Positions 1 through 7,011 of a stretch of 31,355 nucleotides of DNA are shown in pieces (the stretch's first letter is position 1; each line of letters starts with the position of its first letter). The notes below the pieces were generated by a model. That model searched no databases and was not told the DNA's origin. It saw only the letters and a list, made by a program, of their open reading frames with translations. Origin of the DNA: DAIRUQ01 sp036803245 (GTDB lineage: Bacteria > Chloroflexota > Anaerolineae > UBA1429); NCBI GenBank assembly GCA_036803245.1, contig DAIRUQ010000026.1, positions 1 through 31,355 on the forward strand. Reading direction: 5' to 3'. Both the position numbers and the translations under genes were made by a program.

Positions 1-328
1 AGTACTTGTTGTACTTCAACGACAGTCCAGGCCCCAGGTCGTTGATCATCTCCATGCGCTCTTCCGAGGGCAGTCGCCTGATCTCGGGGTCCATGCTGAT
101 GCGCAGCGAGACGGACTCTTGGATCTGCGCCCGCCGGATGTTGTCGACGTGGCCGCCCATATTGGCGATGAGGATCGTCAGGTACACGCCCACCACAACG
201 GTTAGAAACAGCGCCACCAATCTGGTGCCCGTGTACTTGAGGACCCTCGCGGCAGTCCGACCAGATCGTCTGGCCTGCTGGGGGTTGGGGGCCTCGTCCG
301 TATCGATCGGCTGAATGGCTTCGGTCAT
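1..328 (-). CDS. Peptide/nickel-type ABC transporter permease, N-terminal part (cut by window edge)
   Basis: About 109 residues are visible, starting with MTEAIQPID; the gene runs off the left edge of the window. A basic, charged N-terminus is followed by one hydrophobic segment (about residues 34-53, RLVALFLTVVVGVYLTILIA). A polar region with ERMEMINDLG follows, probably the start of the external region of a DppB/OppB-type permease (binding-protein-dependent transport family). It would carry substrate across the cytoplasmic membrane. It lies 155 bases downstream of the solute-binding lipoprotein gene on the same strand, the usual order for such importers, and is separated from it by a strong hairpin. 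The ATG at 328 is the first start after an upstream region without a clear Shine-Dalgarno. The family call rests on the N-terminus and context only; the diagnostic EAA loop is outside the window. Confidence 0.7.
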   Translation of the reverse strand, partial: MTEAIQPIDTDEAPNPQQARRSGRTAARVLKYTGTRLVALFLTVVVGVYLTILIANMGGHVDNIRRAQIQESVSLRISMDPEIRRLPSEERMEMINDLGPGLSLKYNKY

Positions 329-430
329 ACTTGGCTCGCTCTCAACAAAAGCGCGCCGGCATCACGGAGGGACCTCTCTAGTAGATCGGTCCTCGACTGG
401 CCGAAACGCGCACAGTAGTCTCTCGACACT

Positions 431-461
431 CGGGAGGGACACGCCATGCGTGTCCCTCCCG
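431..461 (-). promoter_or_regulatory. Intercistronic hairpin between binding protein and permease
   Basis: A perfect 13-bp inverted repeat (CGGGAGGGACACG and its complement) with a 5-base loop lies 23 bases past the stop codon of the binding-protein gene and before the permease. No T-run follows on the minus strand, so it is not a classical intrinsic terminator. Known binding-protein operons use such structures to stabilise the upstream mRNA or reduce readthrough, giving more binding protein than permease; that role is inferred here. Confidence 0.65.
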
Positions 462-483
462 GCTTGAACGTATCGGCTCCCTG

Positions 484-3090
484 CTACTCGGTCACAAAGA
501 GCAAGGCGTCGCTGCTGGGAACGGCCACCAGGTTGGACACCGCCACCACCTCGAGCCGGTTCGAACCGGCAGCAAGCTGGCTGGTGATATCGGCCCCTAG
601 CACCACCTCCCACAGCCCATCGTCCACCGGCGTGGCATCGCCAACGGTGACCAGACCACCCGTGGCATCAAAGACCATGTAGCGGACCGAGCCGATATCC
701 TTCGCAGGATACGGCTCGCCCTCAAAGTCGACGAACACGTCATAGACGGCCTCAGACCCGATGGCTACGCGGTCGGGGCCATCCACGAACAGGTCGGCCA
801 ACATGGGCTCGGCAAAGCCGGTCCACTTTTCTGACAGATCCGGGAAATCCGCATAGCGCTTGAGCGAGACCGTCTTTTCGACGGGGTACGCACGCTCAAG
901 GTAGAGCGGGCCAGTTCCGATCCAGAAGTGACCGAGCTCGTTGTACCAGTCGGTCAGGTTCTGGTAGCGAGCCTGGGCCTCCTCAGCCGACAGATAGTCA
1001 GCCATGGTCGGCGCGTACGGGATGAACGTATCGGCCAGGGCGGCATCCAGCTGGCCCTTGAGGATGTCGATGGTCGGGCCAGCGATATAGCTCAGCCACT
1101 CCACTTCCATCTCATCGGCCTTGGCGGAGCTAAAGGCAGCCTCGCCCGCTTCCTCGGCCATCAAGCCCAAGGTAAGCGCATGCCACGAACCCTGGCCCTG
1201 ATCAAAGTACGGCCACCAGAAGTTCACATTGAGCTCGGCGTCCACATTCCACAGGTCGCTGTAGGTCTCGATGACCAGCGGATCTGTGGAGACGATCTTG
1301 ACGCCGCGGAAAGCCGACATGAACGAGTCATAGGCAGCAGCCGCACCCGCGTCATAGTAGGGGCTGCCTTCCTGCCCACGGTCAAAGGTCACGATCATGC
1401 CCATCAGCACGTCGGCGATGCTAAAGTTGCTGCCGTCGTGCCACTTGACCGTCTCGTACAGGTCCTCGGGATAGTACACCACACTCTTGCGCAACACGGT
1501 CTTCGTTTCGGTGTACTTTTCCCCGGCGGTGATGAACCGCTGCTCGACAGGATCCCAGTCTGCCCAGGCATCGTCAGGAACGACGATCTCTTCGGCAAAG
1601 TCCAGATCGACCCAATCCAGCGTCTTGACGACGGGCAAGCCCTCCAGCACGGTGACCTCGCCGCGCTCGGCGCGCTGCGCATGGTAGAGGCCCGTGTACG
1701 GATCAGGCATGTAGCCCATCTCGCCGGTGGAGCGAACCATCATCATGTCATAGATCCAGTTGCTGCCAGCAAGAGCGTTCCAGGGCTCCGTGAGGATACT
1801 GGGCATGGCAATGGTTACCGTGCCGCCCACCTGGCCCACGCGCTGCACCGTAAAGGCCCACAGCCACGAGCCGCTGATGGAGCCGTAGAGATCGGCAGCG
1901 ACCTGCACATCGGTGCGGTACGGGGCGATAGAGGCCTGGTCCCACAGCCAGATGCGCTGCGATTCCTTCATGCTGAGCTCGAGCGCGCGCTCGGTCAGCT
2001 CACGTCGCTCTTCCAACGTGTTGAACGTCCGGTTCAGCAACTTGTCGGCCAAGTCATAGAACTCGGGGTCGTTCTCATAGTTCTGGAACAGCGGCCAGGG
2101 GAGGCCCATGTCGGTGTAGAAGAACGAAAAGTTGTCGCCCAGGTCACGCGGCACCACGGTGGTGACCCAGCCGCCGGTGTAGACGTTCCACAGGCCCTCA
2201 TTGGGGTCGCCACTCGCCCACAGCGGGGAGAGCTCGGCGCTAGTTCCATAGCTGCGGGTGACCGTAAATCCGATGTCCTCGAGCTGGCTGGAGACATAGT
2301 CACCGATCTCTCGGCGCTCGTCCTCGGTACGGATGAGCACGTTGATGTCGACCGGCTCGCCCTCATACTGCCACTTGCCGTCCACGAGCTCGGCGCCCAA
2401 GGCCACCATCTCTTCACCGATGACCTCGGCAGCCAGCTCCTTGTCATAGGCGTACTCGAGCTCGAGGCGGCGGGCCACGTCAGCCATCATGGCATAGTCG
2501 TTGGACGCGCCGTTGAACGGTAGCCAACGAGGGGTGCCGAGGCCGCCGAGGAACTCGTTGACCATATACTCGCGGTCGATCAGCCAGTTCATGGCCTCAC
2601 GGACGCGCGCCACGGCCAGCGGGTTCAACTTGCCGGTACCTTCGAACACGGGCCCGGCCGTGTTGAACGTCAACTCATTGTACGAACCAAAGGACTGGGC
2701 GTACTCGAGGCCGGACGACGCCTCAACCTTGGCTAGCACCTCGGGGTTCGAGACGGTGTAAGCATAGATGTCGATATCGCCGCTTTCGAGGCGGGCCACT
2801 GCCGCGTCCGCCGAGGGCTCCTCGACGGCGACGATCGCGTCGACCCAGGCACCCGTTAGGCTACGGGCAACCTCTTTTTCGACGATGACCTCTTTCTCAA
2901 CGACCTTCTCGACCTCTTTTTCAACGACCTTCTCGACCTCTTTTTCGATGACCTCGCCCTCTTTTTCAACCTCGACCACGACCGTCTCTTTGACGATCTG
3001 GACTTCTGGTTGACCACAGGCCGAGAGCACCATGGCCGCCGCTACTAGCACGAGCAGCGCGGAGGCCCACAGACTACGTTTTCCGATCAT
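484..3090 (-). CDS. Peptide-type ABC transporter solute-binding lipoprotein with permuted domain order
   Basis: 868-residue binding protein of the SBP_bac_5 (DppA/OppA) type, predicted to be anchored outside the cytoplasmic membrane. The signal peptide ends in a lipobox (VLSAC, Cys25). A Glu/Lys/Val-rich stalk follows to about residue 76. The halves of the binding fold appear in reverse order. The usual C-terminal half comes first: RLESGDIDIYAY near 100, VREAMNWLIDRE near 170, QLEDIGFTV near 270. The usual N-terminal half comes second: GGTVTIAMPS near 423, VKWHDGSNFSIADV near 550, GTGPLYLERAYP near 725. The last 110 residues look like an Ig-type beta domain. At 868 residues it is much longer than the typical 500-600. 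Tandem ATGs occur at 3093 and 3090; AGGAG (3097-3101) lies 6 bases from the second and only 3 from the first, so 3090 is preferred. It is first in an operon with the permease gene. Ligand unknown. Confidence 0.88.
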   Translation of the reverse strand: MIGKRSLWASALLVLVAAAMVLSACGQPEVQIVKETVVVEVEKEGEVIEKEVEKVVEKEVEKVVEKEVIVEKEVARSLTGAWVDAIVAVEEPSADAAVARLESGDIDIYAYTVSNPEVLAKVEASSGLEYAQSFGSYNELTFNTAGPVFEGTGKLNPLAVARVREAMNWLIDREYMVNEFLGGLGTPRWLPFNGASNDYAMMADVARRLELEYAYDKELAAEVIGEEMVALGAELVDGKWQYEGEPVDINVLIRTEDERREIGDYVSSQLEDIGFTVTRSYGTSAELSPLWASGDPNEGLWNVYTGGWVTTVVPRDLGDNFSFFYTDMGLPWPLFQNYENDPEFYDLADKLLNRTFNTLEERRELTERALELSMKESQRIWLWDQASIAPYRTDVQVAADLYGSISGSWLWAFTVQRVGQVGGTVTIAMPSILTEPWNALAGSNWIYDMMMVRSTGEMGYMPDPYTGLYHAQRAERGEVTVLEGLPVVKTLDWVDLDFAEEIVVPDDAWADWDPVEQRFITAGEKYTETKTVLRKSVVYYPEDLYETVKWHDGSNFSIADVLMGMIVTFDRGQEGSPYYDAGAAAAYDSFMSAFRGVKIVSTDPLVIETYSDLWNVDAELNVNFWWPYFDQGQGSWHALTLGLMAEEAGEAAFSSAKADEMEVEWLSYIAGPTIDILKGQLDAALADTFIPYAPTMADYLSAEEAQARYQNLTDWYNELGHFWIGTGPLYLERAYPVEKTVSLKRYADFPDLSEKWTGFAEPMLADLFVDGPDRVAIGSEAVYDVFVDFEGEPYPAKDIGSVRYMVFDATGGLVTVGDATPVDDGLWEVVLGADITSQLAAGSNRLEVVAVSNLVAVPSSDALLFVTE
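2899..2946 (-). repeat. Tandem 24-bp repeat encoding the lipoprotein stalk
   Basis: Two exact, adjacent 24-base units (2899-2922 and 2923-2946) encode the repeated octad EKEVEKVV. Less perfect copies flank them. The region sits between the lipobox and the folded domains and should form a charged helix or coiled-coil spacer. Such arrays can expand or contract by replication slippage. Confidence 0.85.
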
Positions 3091-3396
3091 CATCTTCTCC
3101 TCATGTTGTGTGGAGACGTCGACAGGGTGTCACGGATTGACTAGCTGCGGATGCGGCATTCCGCTGGTTCCTGGCCAGGCAGTCCTCTGCAGAGCCGCGC
3201 GATCACCTCCTCAATACATCGTGACCCATAGCATTCCACTGCCTTTGGGCCTCTTTTGTTTGCGAGGGTTCTCGCTGGAGCCGCCCCCGCAGTCTACTGC
3301 TTCGGCAAAGCCCCTGGTCCGCCCTGCGGCCAAAGGCCTCACGCGAACCGTCCGTCACACGCATGTCACATACCGCACCTGCGGCACGATGTTCCC

Positions 3397-3425
3397 AGGA
3401 TAGTATAGGTGAGATTGATTGTCAA
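3397..3425 (-). promoter_or_regulatory. Sigma-70-type promoter for the peptide ABC operon
   Basis: On the minus strand a perfect TTGACA (3420-3425) is followed after 17 bases by TATCCT (3397-3402); an alternative TATACT overlaps the spacer. It points at the binding-protein gene about 300 bases downstream. Spacing and -35 match are ideal, the -10 moderate. Confidence 0.55.
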
Positions 3426-3470
3426 GACGCTCCGCACCAGAGGTCCTCCGTGCTTTGCCGTGAGGGTATC

Positions 3471-3570
3471 NNNNNNNNNNNNNNNNNNNNNNNNNNNNNN
3501 NNNNNNNNNNNNNNNNNNNNNNNNNNNNNNNNNNNNNNNNNNNNNNNNNNNNNNNNNNNNNNNNNNNNNN
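3471..3570. other. Assembly gap (100 N)
   Basis: Exactly 100 undetermined bases, the conventional placeholder for a scaffold gap of unknown size. It falls in the intergenic region between the divergent ABC and DegV genes, so unseen sequence may lie here. Confidence 0.98.
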
Positions 3571-3718
3571 GTCAGCTCTCGACTCTGTCCGACGTGTTGC
3601 CAAGCACTGCCCACACGGGCCTACCCGTGCTACCCTAGGTTGGGGCCGTTCTGCCAGACGAGACCAACCGGTGAGCGTGCTGCTTGCGTACCCGTCAGGA
3701 AACACCGGTAGTCATACG

Positions 3719-3747
3719 TTGGGCCATGGTCGCATCCGTGCTATACT
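3719..3747 (+). promoter_or_regulatory. Probable promoter of the DegV gene
   Basis: TTGGGC (3719-3724), a 17-base spacer, then TATACT (3742-3747). The -10 matches 5 of 6 consensus bases and the -35 only its TTG. It lies about 75 bases before the DegV start codon. Confidence 0.4.
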
Positions 3748-3820
3748 CAAGTTGCTCGCCGCCCCATCACCTATCGCATGCACGCGCAAGGTGGGGCGAC
3801 TCGTTATCTAGGAGACACTC

Positions 3821-4690
3821 ATGCAGATCGTTACCGATAGCGGCGCCCAACCGTGGCTGCCCGCAGAGACGATGGAGTCGCTGGGCATCCACATCGTGCC
3901 GCTCAATGTCACGCTCGAGGGCAAGACCTACCGCGAGGGCATCGATACCGACATCGCCACATTCTACCGGCTGCTCGCCGAGTCCGATGCCCTGCCCACC
4001 ACATCGCAGCCCTCGCCGGGCGAGTTTGCGGAGCTCTACCGCGAGCTGGCCGCCACCGACCCGGAGATCCTTTCCATTCACATCAGCTCGGGGCTCAGTG
4101 GCACCCTCAATGCCGCGCAGGCCGGCGCCAAGCAGGTGCCCGAGGCCCGGATAACCCACGTGGATACCCATACACTCTCGGCTGGCGCAGGTTGGCAGGT
4201 AGAGGCCGCTGCGCGCGCCCGGAACGCCGGCTGGCCCCTCGACCGCGTCGTGGGCCTGATCAACCGCATCAGCGCCGCCACCGAGAGCCTCTATACCCTG
4301 GCCGAGCTGCGCTACTTGATCCACGGCGGGCGCATTAGCCACATGAAGGGCCTGATCGCCTCGCTGCTCAACCTCAAGCCGATGATCGGCGTGGAAAAGG
4401 TTGGCGGCACGTATCAACAGCGCGGTCAAGTGCGGAGCTTTGCCAAAGCGATGCGCGGCCTTGTCGACTTGATGGCCCACCAGTACGCCCCCGGAAGCCC
4501 TTTGCGCGTTCAGGTGCTCCATGCCTGGAATCCCGAGGGCGCCGAGGAGCTTTACGACCTAGTGGACCAGCGCTTCAAGTGCACCTGGCTGCCGACGGGC
4601 CCCATCTCGATGGTGTTGGGTGCGCACACGGGCCCCACCATGATCGGCGTGGCTTTCGGGCCCGCCCATGCCTTTGCCGAGATGCCGTAA
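3821..4690 (+). CDS. DegV family fatty-acid-binding protein
   Basis: 289 residues, the normal length for DegV (FakB-like) proteins. These bind a single fatty acid and, where studied, present it to the kinase FakA for phosphorylation and use in phospholipid synthesis; they are cytoplasmic. Family motifs are in order: VTDSG at 4-8, TSQPSPGEF at 61-69, SSGLSGT at 89-95, DTHTLSAG near 115-122, ELRYLIHGGRIS near 162-173, LKPMIG near 185-190 and a C-terminal LGAHTGPT. The ATG at 3821 has GGAGA about 6 bases upstream, and the protein begins directly with the family N-terminus MQIVTDSG. No fatty-acid kinase gene is in view. An acetyltransferase gene follows after 35 bases. The family call is firm; the lipid specificity is unknown. 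Confidence 0.93.
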   Translation: MQIVTDSGAQPWLPAETMESLGIHIVPLNVTLEGKTYREGIDTDIATFYRLLAESDALPTTSQPSPGEFAELYRELAATDPEILSIHISSGLSGTLNAAQAGAKQVPEARITHVDTHTLSAGAGWQVEAAARARNAGWPLDRVVGLINRISAATESLYTLAELRYLIHGGRISHMKGLIASLLNLKPMIGVEKVGGTYQQRGQVRSFAKAMRGLVDLMAHQYAPGSPLRVQVLHAWNPEGAEELYDLVDQRFKCTWLPTGPISMVLGAHTGPTMIGVAFGPAHAFAEMP

Positions 4691-4725
4691 CCGGGCGTCG
4701 CGCTCTTGCTCAGGGAGAGGCATAC

Positions 4726-5664
4726 GTGACACAGCGCGCCTATCAGCCCGACCCGGACTTTGGGCGGGTGCGGGATCTCCTGGTTGAGACCTTCCCGCGC
4801 TTTTTCGAGCTGTCGAACTGGCGCATCGAGCGGTGGAACTATTGCCGGTACTTTGTCGCGCCCTTTTTCGGCGACCCCGACCCCGCTGCCAGCGCCGCTT
4901 GCATCCGCTACTGGGAGGAGACTACCCGCATTTGGGAGGACGCGGCGGGACGCATCTGCGGCGTGGTGAATATCGAGGCCCCCGCTGAGTGGCACCCCGA
5001 GTACAACGAGGTCTGGATCCAACGCCGACCGGACGCGGACGCACCCCTGGACGAAATGTTGGCCTATGCCGAGGACACTTTTCCCCACCCCAAGACGCGC
5101 GTGGTGACCGTGCACGCCAACGAGAACGACACAGTCCTCTCCTCCGCCCTAGCGACGCGGGGCTATGTGCGAGATGCCGAACCCTCGGAATCCGATGCCG
5201 AGTACGTCATTACCGACCTCCCCCAGGTCACCCTGCCCCAGGGCTACACCATCGTCTCCATGGCCGACGAGAACGACCTCGCCCGCCGCAGCGAGGCCTT
5301 TGGACGGTCCTTCAATCATCCTGACCCCAAAGAGTGGGCCAGCCTGGCCAGCATCGCCGAGATGCAGCGCGCCCCCGACTATGATCCAGAGCTGGATATC
5401 GTCCTCACCAACCCGCGAGGCGAGGGCGTGGCGGTTTGCACCATCTGGTGGGACGAGGCCAACCGCATCGGCATCCTCGAGCCAGTAGGCACCCACCCGG
5501 ACTATCGCCGCCGCGGCCTGGGGCGTGCCGTGGTCTGGGAGGCCATCCGCCGCGTCGCGACACGCGGCGCCAAGAGCGTCTGGGTGGGCTCGGCGCAGCC
5601 GTTCTACCTGGCGATCGGGTTCCAGTTTCGCGGCTACTCGTTCAAGTGGCGCAAGGGATCGTAG
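4726..5664 (+). CDS. GNAT family acetyltransferase with two GNAT-like halves
   Basis: 312-residue cytoplasmic protein of the GCN5-related N-acetyltransferase superfamily, which transfers acetyl from acetyl-CoA to an amine. The C-terminal half carries a clear motif A (VGTHPDYRRRGLGRAV, the RRxGxG/A CoA loop) and ends AIGFQFRGYSFKWRK as in typical GNATs. The N-terminal half is similar in size but lacks an obvious CoA loop, so it is probably a degenerate GNAT copy. I chose the GTG at 4726 because GGGAGAGG lies 5 bases upstream; an earlier in-frame ATG at 4579 would sit inside the DegV gene. It follows DegV by 35 bases on the same strand and may be co-transcribed. Substrate cannot be told from sequence. 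Confidence 0.88.
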   Translation: MTQRAYQPDPDFGRVRDLLVETFPRFFELSNWRIERWNYCRYFVAPFFGDPDPAASAACIRYWEETTRIWEDAAGRICGVVNIEAPAEWHPEYNEVWIQRRPDADAPLDEMLAYAEDTFPHPKTRVVTVHANENDTVLSSALATRGYVRDAEPSESDAEYVITDLPQVTLPQGYTIVSMADENDLARRSEAFGRSFNHPDPKEWASLASIAEMQRAPDYDPELDIVLTNPRGEGVAVCTIWWDEANRIGILEPVGTHPDYRRRGLGRAVVWEAIRRVATRGAKSVWVGSAQPFYLAIGFQFRGYSFKWRKGS

Positions 5665-5686
5665 CAGCCACGAGCCCCTGCGTAGC

Positions 5687-5914
5687 CTACGCCACCAGCG
5701 CCACCGCCAACGTCACCAAGCTGATCGCCAGCCCGATCNNNNNNNNNNNNNNNNNNNNNNNNNNNNNNNNNNNNNNNNNNNNNNNNNNNNNNNNNNNNNN
5801 NNNNNNNNNNNNNNNNNNNNNNNNNNNNNNNNNNNNNNCTTGCGCCAGCACCACATACCACGCATGCACGAGCCCGTGCAACACCAGGAACACGCCCGCT
5901 ACCGTGCGCCACAT
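5687..5914 (-). CDS. Small membrane protein interrupted by a scaffold gap
   Basis: Two pieces of a hydrophobic protein flank the N run. The N-terminal piece has 25 residues (MWRTVAGVFLVLHGLVHAWY and on). The C-terminal piece ends IGLAISLVTLAVALVA before a TAG at 5687. Each piece looks like a transmembrane helix. The true length is unknown because the gap size is arbitrary, and whether both pieces belong to one gene is an inference. The start is decided by GGAGGAG at 5921-5927, which sits 6 bases from the ATG at 5914 and directly against the alternative GTG at 5920. The gene lies 34 bases downstream of the DNA glycosylase gene on the same strand. The N-terminus with its His residues (VLHGLVH) recalls small integral membrane proteins of unknown role. 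Confidence 0.6.
   Translation of the reverse strand: MWRTVAGVFLVLHGLVHAWYVVLAQXXXXXXXXXXXXXXXXXXXXXXXXXXXXXXXXXXIGLAISLVTLAVALVA
5739..5838. other. Assembly gap (100 N)
   Basis: A 100-N placeholder inside the small membrane protein gene. Translations across it are meaningless. Confidence 0.98.
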
Positions 5915-5920
5915 ACGCAC

Positions 5921-5927
5921 CTCCTCC
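5921..5927 (-). promoter_or_regulatory. Ribosome binding site that fixes the start of the small membrane protein
   Basis: GGAGGAG on the minus strand ends 6 bases before ATG (5914) and 0 bases before GTG (5920), so translation should begin at the ATG. Confidence 0.75.
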
Positions 5928-5948
5928 CCCGCATCTCGCTGAGATCAC

Positions 5949-6872
5949 TCACCCAGTCGCCGAGTCCTCGGGCGACTGGAACGCCCAGAGCAGCTCGTGC
6001 CAATAGGCCCATCCGCGCCATGGCCCCCAATCATCGTACACTGCGACCATCACCTTGTCGCTGGCCTTTTCTCCCGCAAAGTAGCGCTCGCCCACATAGC
6101 TGCGAAAGGCCGTGTCCACCGGGATGTCGTCATAGCGACCCAACAGCATCAGCAGATGCGCGGCCGCATAGGCGCCCACGCCCTTGATGGCCAGGAGCCG
6201 CTGGCGTAGCTCCTTGGTCGGCAGGTCGGGATCCTCCAGCGCGGCCAGGTCTAGGTCGCCCTCCACAATGCGGGCCGCCAGTTCGCACACATAAGCCGTT
6301 CGATAGCCCATCCGCACCGTCGCGCCAAACGCATCCTCCGCTATGGCAGCGACAGCCTCGGGCGTGGGAAAGGCGCGGCGCCCTGGATCCCACGGCAGCG
6401 GCTCGCCGTAAGCCTCCACGAGCCGCCGCACCATGCCGCGGGTACCGCCCCACTGCACGTTGGTGGTGGCAATGATCTTGACCATGTCCTCCCAAAGGGT
6501 GGCCGAACGCAGCAGCCGCGTGGCGCGGACGACGGCCTGGCGCCAGACGCCGCCACGCTCCTCGCAAACGTCAAAAAAGCCCGCCAGATCCTCGTCAGTG
6601 CGGAGCATCCGCACCGCCGTCCGCTCCAGTTCGTCGCGCTCGCTTGCGTCAAGGAGCTGCGCGTGCTGTGCCGCCACGCGCACCGCGCCGTCGGGCCCGC
6701 CGCTCATGGTCATCAGGACCACCTGGCCCGTCGTCAACCGCAACACGCGCTCCAGGGCGGTCGCTTCGGCGTTCCAGGCAAGGGGCGCCAACGAAGCCCA
6801 ACCGTGGGAGCGTACCGTGCTTTCGAAACGGTAAGGCTGAACGGGGAAGAGGGCGAACTGGGCTTTGTCCAT
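5949..6872 (-). CDS. HhH-GPD family DNA glycosylase, OGG1/AlkA-like
   Basis: 307-residue protein of the helix-hairpin-helix glycosylase superfamily, which excises damaged bases in base excision repair. The core looks like OGG1/AlkA: IIATTNVQWGGTRGMVRRLVEAYG (near 135-157), MGYRTAYVCELA, then the hairpin AIKGVGAYAAAHLL and the catalytic Asp in DIPVDTAFRSYV (near 255). The position that is Lys in bifunctional OGG1 (after GVGT) is Tyr/Ala here, so a monofunctional, AlkA-like mechanism is expected. The N-terminal 100 residues probably form the TBP-like beta domain. GGAGG lies 7 bases upstream of the ATG at 6872. It is divergent from the GH95 gene and may be co-transcribed with the small membrane protein downstream. 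The damaged base it removes is not predictable. Confidence 0.85.
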   Translation of the reverse strand: MDKAQFALFPVQPYRFESTVRSHGWASLAPLAWNAEATALERVLRLTTGQVVLMTMSGGPDGAVRVAAQHAQLLDASERDELERTAVRMLRTDEDLAGFFDVCEERGGVWRQAVVRATRLLRSATLWEDMVKIIATTNVQWGGTRGMVRRLVEAYGEPLPWDPGRRAFPTPEAVAAIAEDAFGATVRMGYRTAYVCELAARIVEGDLDLAALEDPDLPTKELRQRLLAIKGVGAYAAAHLLMLLGRYDDIPVDTAFRSYVGERYFAGEKASDKVMVAVYDDWGPWRGWAYWHELLWAFQSPEDSATG

Positions 6873-6969
6873 GGATCTGCCTCCAGCGGACCGCCGTCAC
6901 CCAAGTAGCCTACTGTGGTTTCGTAGCGTCGTCAACGCCGCAGCGACTTGCCCTCAGCGGCGCAATGTC

Positions 6970-6987
6970 CACAATGGCGTCATTGTG
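6970..6987 (+). promoter_or_regulatory. Palindromic candidate operator upstream of the fucosidase operon
   Basis: A perfect 7-bp inverted repeat, CACAATG-GCGT-CATTGTG, lies 12 bases before the Shine-Dalgarno of the GH95 gene. A weak promoter (TTGCCC at 6948-6953, CACAAT at 6970-6975, spacer 16) would place it on the -10 box, a position suited to a repressor. No regulator gene adjoins it. Function is inferred from symmetry and position only. Confidence 0.45.
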
Positions 6988-7011
6988 CCCATCCACCGCA
7001 AGGAGCCAACC

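Larger units (their letters stand above)
3094..3820. other. Intergenic region with divergent promoters and a scaffold gap
   Basis: No credible gene is seen here. The left part (3094-3396) would be a leader of about 300 bases for the minus-strand binding-protein gene. I recognise no riboswitch class in it. It holds an unusually complete Shine-Dalgarno-like sequence (minus strand, 3201-3213) with no usable start codon at the right distance. The right part holds the promoter of the DegV gene. Open frames crossing the N run are artefacts. Confidence 0.6.

Noticed and set aside
555..570. A GGTTCGAACC sequence suggesting a tRNA T-loop (another near 16604)
   Set aside because: Both lie inside well-supported coding genes, and no matching acceptor or anticodon stems are found; the first is a simple palindrome.
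928..2523. A 531-codon open frame on the plus strand opposite the binding-protein gene
   Set aside because: It is a shadow of the minus-strand gene in GC-rich sequence. Its translation has no recognisable domain and no ribosome site, while the opposite strand encodes a clear lipoprotein.
3355..3711. Several open frames running through the first N run
   Set aside because: They exist only because N is read as coding; the flanking pieces show no protein-like pattern.
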